A DNA stretch of 10,518 nucleotides from the NCBI GenBank assembly GCA_017999215.1, contig JAGOBQ010000103.1:1-10518 (forward strand), written 5' to 3'. This document shows, piece by piece, positions 7,486 to 10,518 of the stretch; position 1 is the stretch's first letter; every line of letters starts with the position of its first letter. The notes under the pieces were generated by a model, which was not told the origin of the DNA, did not search any database, and worked only from the letters and a program-made list of their open reading frames with translations. Made by a program: the position numbers and the translations under genes. Source of the DNA: Thermoanaerobaculia bacterium. GTDB taxonomy: Bacteria; Acidobacteriota; Thermoanaerobaculia; UBA5066.

Positions 7486-8961
7486 ATGACCGACACCTCG
7501 ACCGACCCGCACCCGCTTTCCCTCGTCGTCGTCGGCGCCGGGCCGGCGGGGCTCACCGCGGCCTGGGAGAACGCCCGCCACGGGGGAACGGCGACGGTCC
7601 TCGAGCGCGACGACCTCGTCGGCGGGATCGCCCGGACCGTCGAGCGGCGCGGGTACCGGTTCGACATCGGCGGCCACCGGTTCTTCACGAAGGTCCGCGA
7701 GGTCGAGGAGCTCTGGCACGAGATGCTCGCGGACGATTTCCTGCGCGTCCCGCGGCAGTCGCGCATCCTCTACCGCCGCAAGCTCTTCTCCTACCCGCTC
7801 AAGCCGTTCGAGGCGTTCTTCGGCCTCGGCACGTTCGAGAGCTTCCGCTGCGGCCTCAGCTTCCTCGCGGCCCGCCTCGCCCCGCGCAGCCCCGAGGAGG
7901 ACTTCGAGACGTGGGTCTCGAACCGCTTCGGCCGGCGCCTCTTCTCGATCTTCTTCAAGACGTACACGGAGAAGGTCTGGGGCGTCCCCTGCACGCAGAT
8001 CCGGGCGGACTGGGCGGCCCAGCGGATCCGCGGCCTCTCCCTCTGGAAGGCCGTCTGGCACGCGGTGAAGCCCGACCGCAGCGTCAAGACGCTGATCGAG
8101 GAGTTCGACTACCCGCGCCTCGGCCCGGGGCAGATGTGGGAGCGTTTCACCGCCCGCCTCCAGGAGCGGGGCTCCCGGGTCCTCCTCGGTCGGAGCGTCG
8201 CGCGGATCGCCTGGCAGGACGGGCGGGGCGTCACCGCGATCGAGACGGACGGCCCCGCCGGACGGGAGTCGTTCTCGGGCGATGCCTACGTCTCCTCGAT
8301 GGCCCTCTCCGACGCCGTCTTCGCCCTCGACCCGCCGCCGCCGCAGGAGGTCCTCGATGCGGCCCGCGCCCTCCGCTACCGCGACTACATCCTCGTCGCG
8401 CTGATGTTCGAGGGGGAGCGCTTCTTCCCCGACAACTGGGTCTACATCCACAGCCCCGAGGTGCGGATCGGCCGGGTCCAGAACTTCGGGAACTGGTCGG
8501 CGGCGATGGTTCCCCGACCCGGCGTCACCTGCCTCGGCCTCGAGTACTTCTGCTTCGACACCGACCCGGTCTGGTCCGCGCCCGACGACGAGCTCCTCGA
8601 GACGGGTCGGGCGGAGATCACGAAGACGGGCCTCGTCCCGGAGGGGGCCCGGGTCCTCGACGGCGCCGTCGTGAGGATGCCGAAGACCTACCCGATGTAC
8701 GACCCCGGGTACTCGGAGAAGGTCGACGTCGTCCGGCGCTTCCTCGAGGAGCGGCTCCCAAACCTCCAGCAGGTCGGGCGGAACGGGATGCACCGGTACA
8801 ACAACCAGGACCACGCGATGGTGACTGGGCTCTACGCCGTGCGGAACCTCTACGGCGCCTCGAACGACCTCTGGGCCGTCAACGTCGACGACGAGTACCA
8901 CGAGGAGGCGCGCGAGACGCGCGCGGCGGGCACCGCCGACGGAGAACGCCGCGCCCCGTAG
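7486..8961 (+). CDS. FAD/NAD(P)-dependent oxidoreductase, polysaccharide-locus type
   Basis: 491 residues. An N-terminal Rossmann dinucleotide site is plain: LVVVGAGPAGLTAAW (13-27; GAGPAG 17-22), with E40 at the end of strand 2 for the adenosine ribose, then GG at 46-47 and DIGGHRFF (60-67). The middle has the family signature NRFGRRLFSIFFKTYTEKVW (146-165) followed by GVPC and ADWAAQRI. The C-terminal FAD-contact segment is NGMHRYNNQDHAM (433-445). This matches a broad amine-oxidase/protoporphyrinogen-oxidase/UDP-galactopyranose-mutase-like group often placed in exopolysaccharide and lipid-glycan clusters; its reaction is generally unproven. It is not a good match to true HemY or Glf as I know them. 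A soluble protein is expected. The ATG at 7486 has GAAGAG (7471-7476) nine bases upstream. The next gene begins 33 nt after the stop, so the two are probably co-transcribed, which ties the flavoprotein to glycosyl transfer. Fold confident, substrate unknown. Confidence 0.91.
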   Translation: MTDTSTDPHPLSLVVVGAGPAGLTAAWENARHGGTATVLERDDLVGGIARTVERRGYRFDIGGHRFFTKVREVEELWHEMLADDFLRVPRQSRILYRRKLFSYPLKPFEAFFGLGTFESFRCGLSFLAARLAPRSPEEDFETWVSNRFGRRLFSIFFKTYTEKVWGVPCTQIRADWAAQRIRGLSLWKAVWHAVKPDRSVKTLIEEFDYPRLGPGQMWERFTARLQERGSRVLLGRSVARIAWQDGRGVTAIETDGPAGRESFSGDAYVSSMALSDAVFALDPPPPQEVLDAARALRYRDYILVALMFEGERFFPDNWVYIHSPEVRIGRVQNFGNWSAAMVPRPGVTCLGLEYFCFDTDPVWSAPDDELLETGRAEITKTGLVPEGARVLDGAVVRMPKTYPMYDPGYSEKVDVVRRFLEERLPNLQQVGRNGMHRYNNQDHAMVTGLYAVRNLYGASNDLWAVNVDDEYHEEARETRAAGTADGERRAP

Positions 8962-8980
8962 CGGCTGCTCGAACGGCCGT

Positions 8981-8985
8981 AGGAG
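8981..8985 (+). promoter_or_regulatory. Shine-Dalgarno site deciding the GTG start of glycosyltransferase copy 2
   Basis: AGGAG lies 9 nt before GTG at 8995. An in-frame TAG at 8980-8982 overlaps this site, so no start further upstream is possible in this frame. An ATG at 8987 is closer to the AGGAG but is in a different frame that does not encode the conserved protein. Confidence 0.6.
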
Positions 8986-8994
8986 AATGCCCGG

Positions 8995-10518
8995 GTGGAA
9001 CCGGCTCCCGCGAAGCGCCCGCCGAGCCGGCTCGTCCTCGCGGCCGGCGGACTCGTCCTGACCCTCGCGCTGCCTCTCGCGCTCCTGCTCAGCCGCGCCG
9101 TGGCGGTGGACGAGTCCGAGTTCGTGGCCGCGACCGTCCGGGTCCACGAAGGCCTCGTCCCGTATCGGGATTTCTGGGAGCACCACTTCCCGCTCCAGTG
9201 GTACGCGATGGCCGCCTGGGTCCGGCTCGGGGACCCTCCCTCCGTCGCGGACGTCGTCCGGCTGCGCGCCCTGCAGTCCGTCCTGTGGATCGCGTTCGGC
9301 GTCGCGTTCGTCCACCTGCTCCGTCGTCGCGGAGGCCCTCCCGCCGCCTCCTTCGCCGCCCTGGCGCTCCTCGCGTCGTCCGTCCTGTTCTCCACGTTCG
9401 CCGTGGAGTACCGGATCGACGTCCCGATGAACTGCTTCTTCGTCATCGGCCTCCTGCTCGCGGAGAGGAGCCTCGGGAGCCGCGGACCCGGAGCGCGGCG
9501 GGAAGCCTTTGCGTCCGGGGCGGCCTTCGCCCTCGCCGCGCTCTCCTCGCAGAGGATGGTCCCGGGCGTCGCCGTCGCGCTCGTCCTCTACGCCCTCGCC
9601 CGAGCCGACGCGCGGCTCGGACCGAGACCGGGCTTCCCGGGGGTCTGGCTCGGCGCGGGCTCGCTGGCCGCCGTCGTCGCCGCCCTCCTCGCCAGGGCCG
9701 GCGCGCTCGAGGCGTTCCTGGAACAGAACATCCTCCAGAACGCCTTGTACGAGAGGCTCGCGACGCGGGATGGCGCCGCCTCGCCGTCCGCGATCTGGCC
9801 GGCGACGCTCGCGATCGAGGTGTCCGACGTCGGCTCGTTCCTCCTCGCGGGAATCGGGGCCGCCGCGCCCTTCCTCGCGTGGCGGGACGTGAAGACGCGT
9901 GCGTTCACCCTCCGGCTCCTCGTCCTCCTCGGAACGCAGGTCTTTCTGGTCTCCGGGATCCGCTCGCCGTACCCCTATCACCTCGGCACGGCCCTCATCC
10001 TCCTCGCGCTGCTCGCCGGAGTCGCCCTCGCGCAGGCGGAATCGCGCAGACCGGGCCTCGCGGTCCCCACCGCGGTTCTCGCCGCCGTGTCCTGCTCCGC
10101 GTTGGCCTGGAGCACGTCGGACTTCCGGATCCAGTCGAGCATCGCTCGCTACCAGGACCACACGCTGTCCGTCGTCACGCGCGTCTCCGGCCCGGACGAG
10201 AAGGTCCTCGACGGCTGCGGCCTGGCCTGGCACAGGCGAAGCGCCTTCGACCTATGGTTCCTCCGCCCGATCGCCATGAGCCTGACGAAGCACGGGCTCT
10301 TCGCCCCGCTCGGCGCCGACCTGATGGTCCGCGAGCGTCCGGCCGCGGTCGTCGCCGACTTCGGGCTCCTCGCCTACCTTCCGTACGCCCCTGGGCTCGC
10401 CCCCTTCCTGGTCCGGAACTACCTCCCGCTGGAGCGGGCCGTCTGGGTCCCTGCGCCCAACGCCCGTCTCGCTCCCGGAGAGGCGGCGCGATGGACGGTC
10501 CTTCGGTCCGGCGCTTAC
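8995..10518 (+). CDS. GT-C / PMT-type membrane glycosyltransferase, copy 2 (3' end outside window)
   Basis: 508 codons are visible and the frame is still open at the last base. The start is GTG, fixed by the AGGAG site and the upstream stop at 8980-8982. The layout equals copy 1: short tail, hydrophobic segments (about 12-34, 90-108, 117-135, 143-156, 173-204, 216-235, 278-296, 306-322, 330-346, 355-371), then a soluble periplasmic domain from ~375. The first outer loop carries VDESEF (D39, E40, E42) and YRDFWEHHFP (57-66), the likely catalytic acidic region. Further shared motifs are YRIDVPMN (139-146), SSQRMVP (184-190), NALYERL (249-255), IRSPYPY (322-328), YQDH (386-389), DGCG (406-409) and PAPNARL (486-492). 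By comparison with copy 1, about 115 residues are missing beyond the edge. Spacing of 33 nt after the flavoprotein gene suggests one operon. Probable role: transfer of a sugar from a polyprenyl-linked donor at the inner membrane; donor and acceptor unknown. Confidence 0.88.
   Translation, partial: MEPAPAKRPPSRLVLAAGGLVLTLALPLALLLSRAVAVDESEFVAATVRVHEGLVPYRDFWEHHFPLQWYAMAAWVRLGDPPSVADVVRLRALQSVLWIAFGVAFVHLLRRRGGPPAASFAALALLASSVLFSTFAVEYRIDVPMNCFFVIGLLLAERSLGSRGPGARREAFASGAAFALAALSSQRMVPGVAVALVLYALARADARLGPRPGFPGVWLGAGSLAAVVAALLARAGALEAFLEQNILQNALYERLATRDGAASPSAIWPATLAIEVSDVGSFLLAGIGAAAPFLAWRDVKTRAFTLRLLVLLGTQVFLVSGIRSPYPYHLGTALILLALLAGVALAQAESRRPGLAVPTAVLAAVSCSALAWSTSDFRIQSSIARYQDHTLSVVTRVSGPDEKVLDGCGLAWHRRSAFDLWFLRPIAMSLTKHGLFAPLGADLMVRERPAAVVADFGLLAYLPYAPGLAPFLVRNYLPLERAVWVPAPNARLAPGEAARWTVLRSGAY

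Noticed and set aside
8987..8989. ATG at 8987 as the start of glycosyltransferase copy 2.
   Set aside because: It is in a different frame from the conserved protein and too close to the AGGAG site. GTG at 8995 is in frame and properly spaced.
6697..10233. A minus-strand open frame of more than 1,100 codons opposite the ThDP, flavoprotein and glycosyltransferase genes.
   Set aside because: Its translation is charged, repetitive and without motifs, while the plus strand encodes three clear conserved proteins. It is a GC-bias shadow.

Overview
This is a very GC-rich (roughly 70-80% in the stretches counted by hand), gene-dense bacterial window with seven protein-coding genes, two of them cut by the window edges. 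No RNA gene, insertion sequence, CRISPR array, attachment site or origin was seen. The best taxonomic hint is the minus-strand gene at 360-1406, a secreted 'VWFA-related' protein of a type strongly expanded in Acidobacteriota. With the GC content and codon bias this suggests an acidobacterial genome or metagenome contig; that is an inference, not proof.

Layout from left to right: the C-terminal end of an MFS-type transporter (+, 2-304); a GC-rich hairpin between convergent genes; the VWFA-related secreted protein (-, 360-1406); a 24-nt divergent gap; recD2, a RecD-like DNA helicase (+, 1431-3626); a multi-pass GT-C/PMT-type glycosyltransferase (-, 3599-5521) whose 3' end overlaps recD2 tail to tail by 28 nt; an 80-nt divergent gap; a thiamine-diphosphate enzyme resembling animal ILVBL/HACL2 (+, 5602-7374); a 111-nt gap with two perfect GC-rich hairpins; a Rossmann-type FAD/NAD(P) oxidoreductase of the kind found in polysaccharide loci (+, 7486-8961); and, 33 nt later, a second GT-C glycosyltransferase (+, GTG start at 8995, runs off the window).

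The left part looks like ordinary housekeeping and secreted genes. The right part, about 3.6-10.5 kb, is the interesting block. The two GT-C proteins are clear paralogues, sharing motifs along the whole aligned length including the periplasmic C-terminal domain. They are transcribed away from each other and bracket the ThDP enzyme and the flavoprotein. A plausible reading is a cell-envelope glycan or glycolipid module: two membrane glycosyltransferases using lipid-linked sugar donors, a flavoenzyme acting on an activated sugar or lipid intermediate, and a C-C lyase or synthase possibly acting on 2-hydroxyacyl groups. That functional link rests only on proximity.

No stretch longer than about 110 bases lacks a gene. 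Many long open frames on the strands opposite these genes come from the GC-rich third-position bias and were left out.
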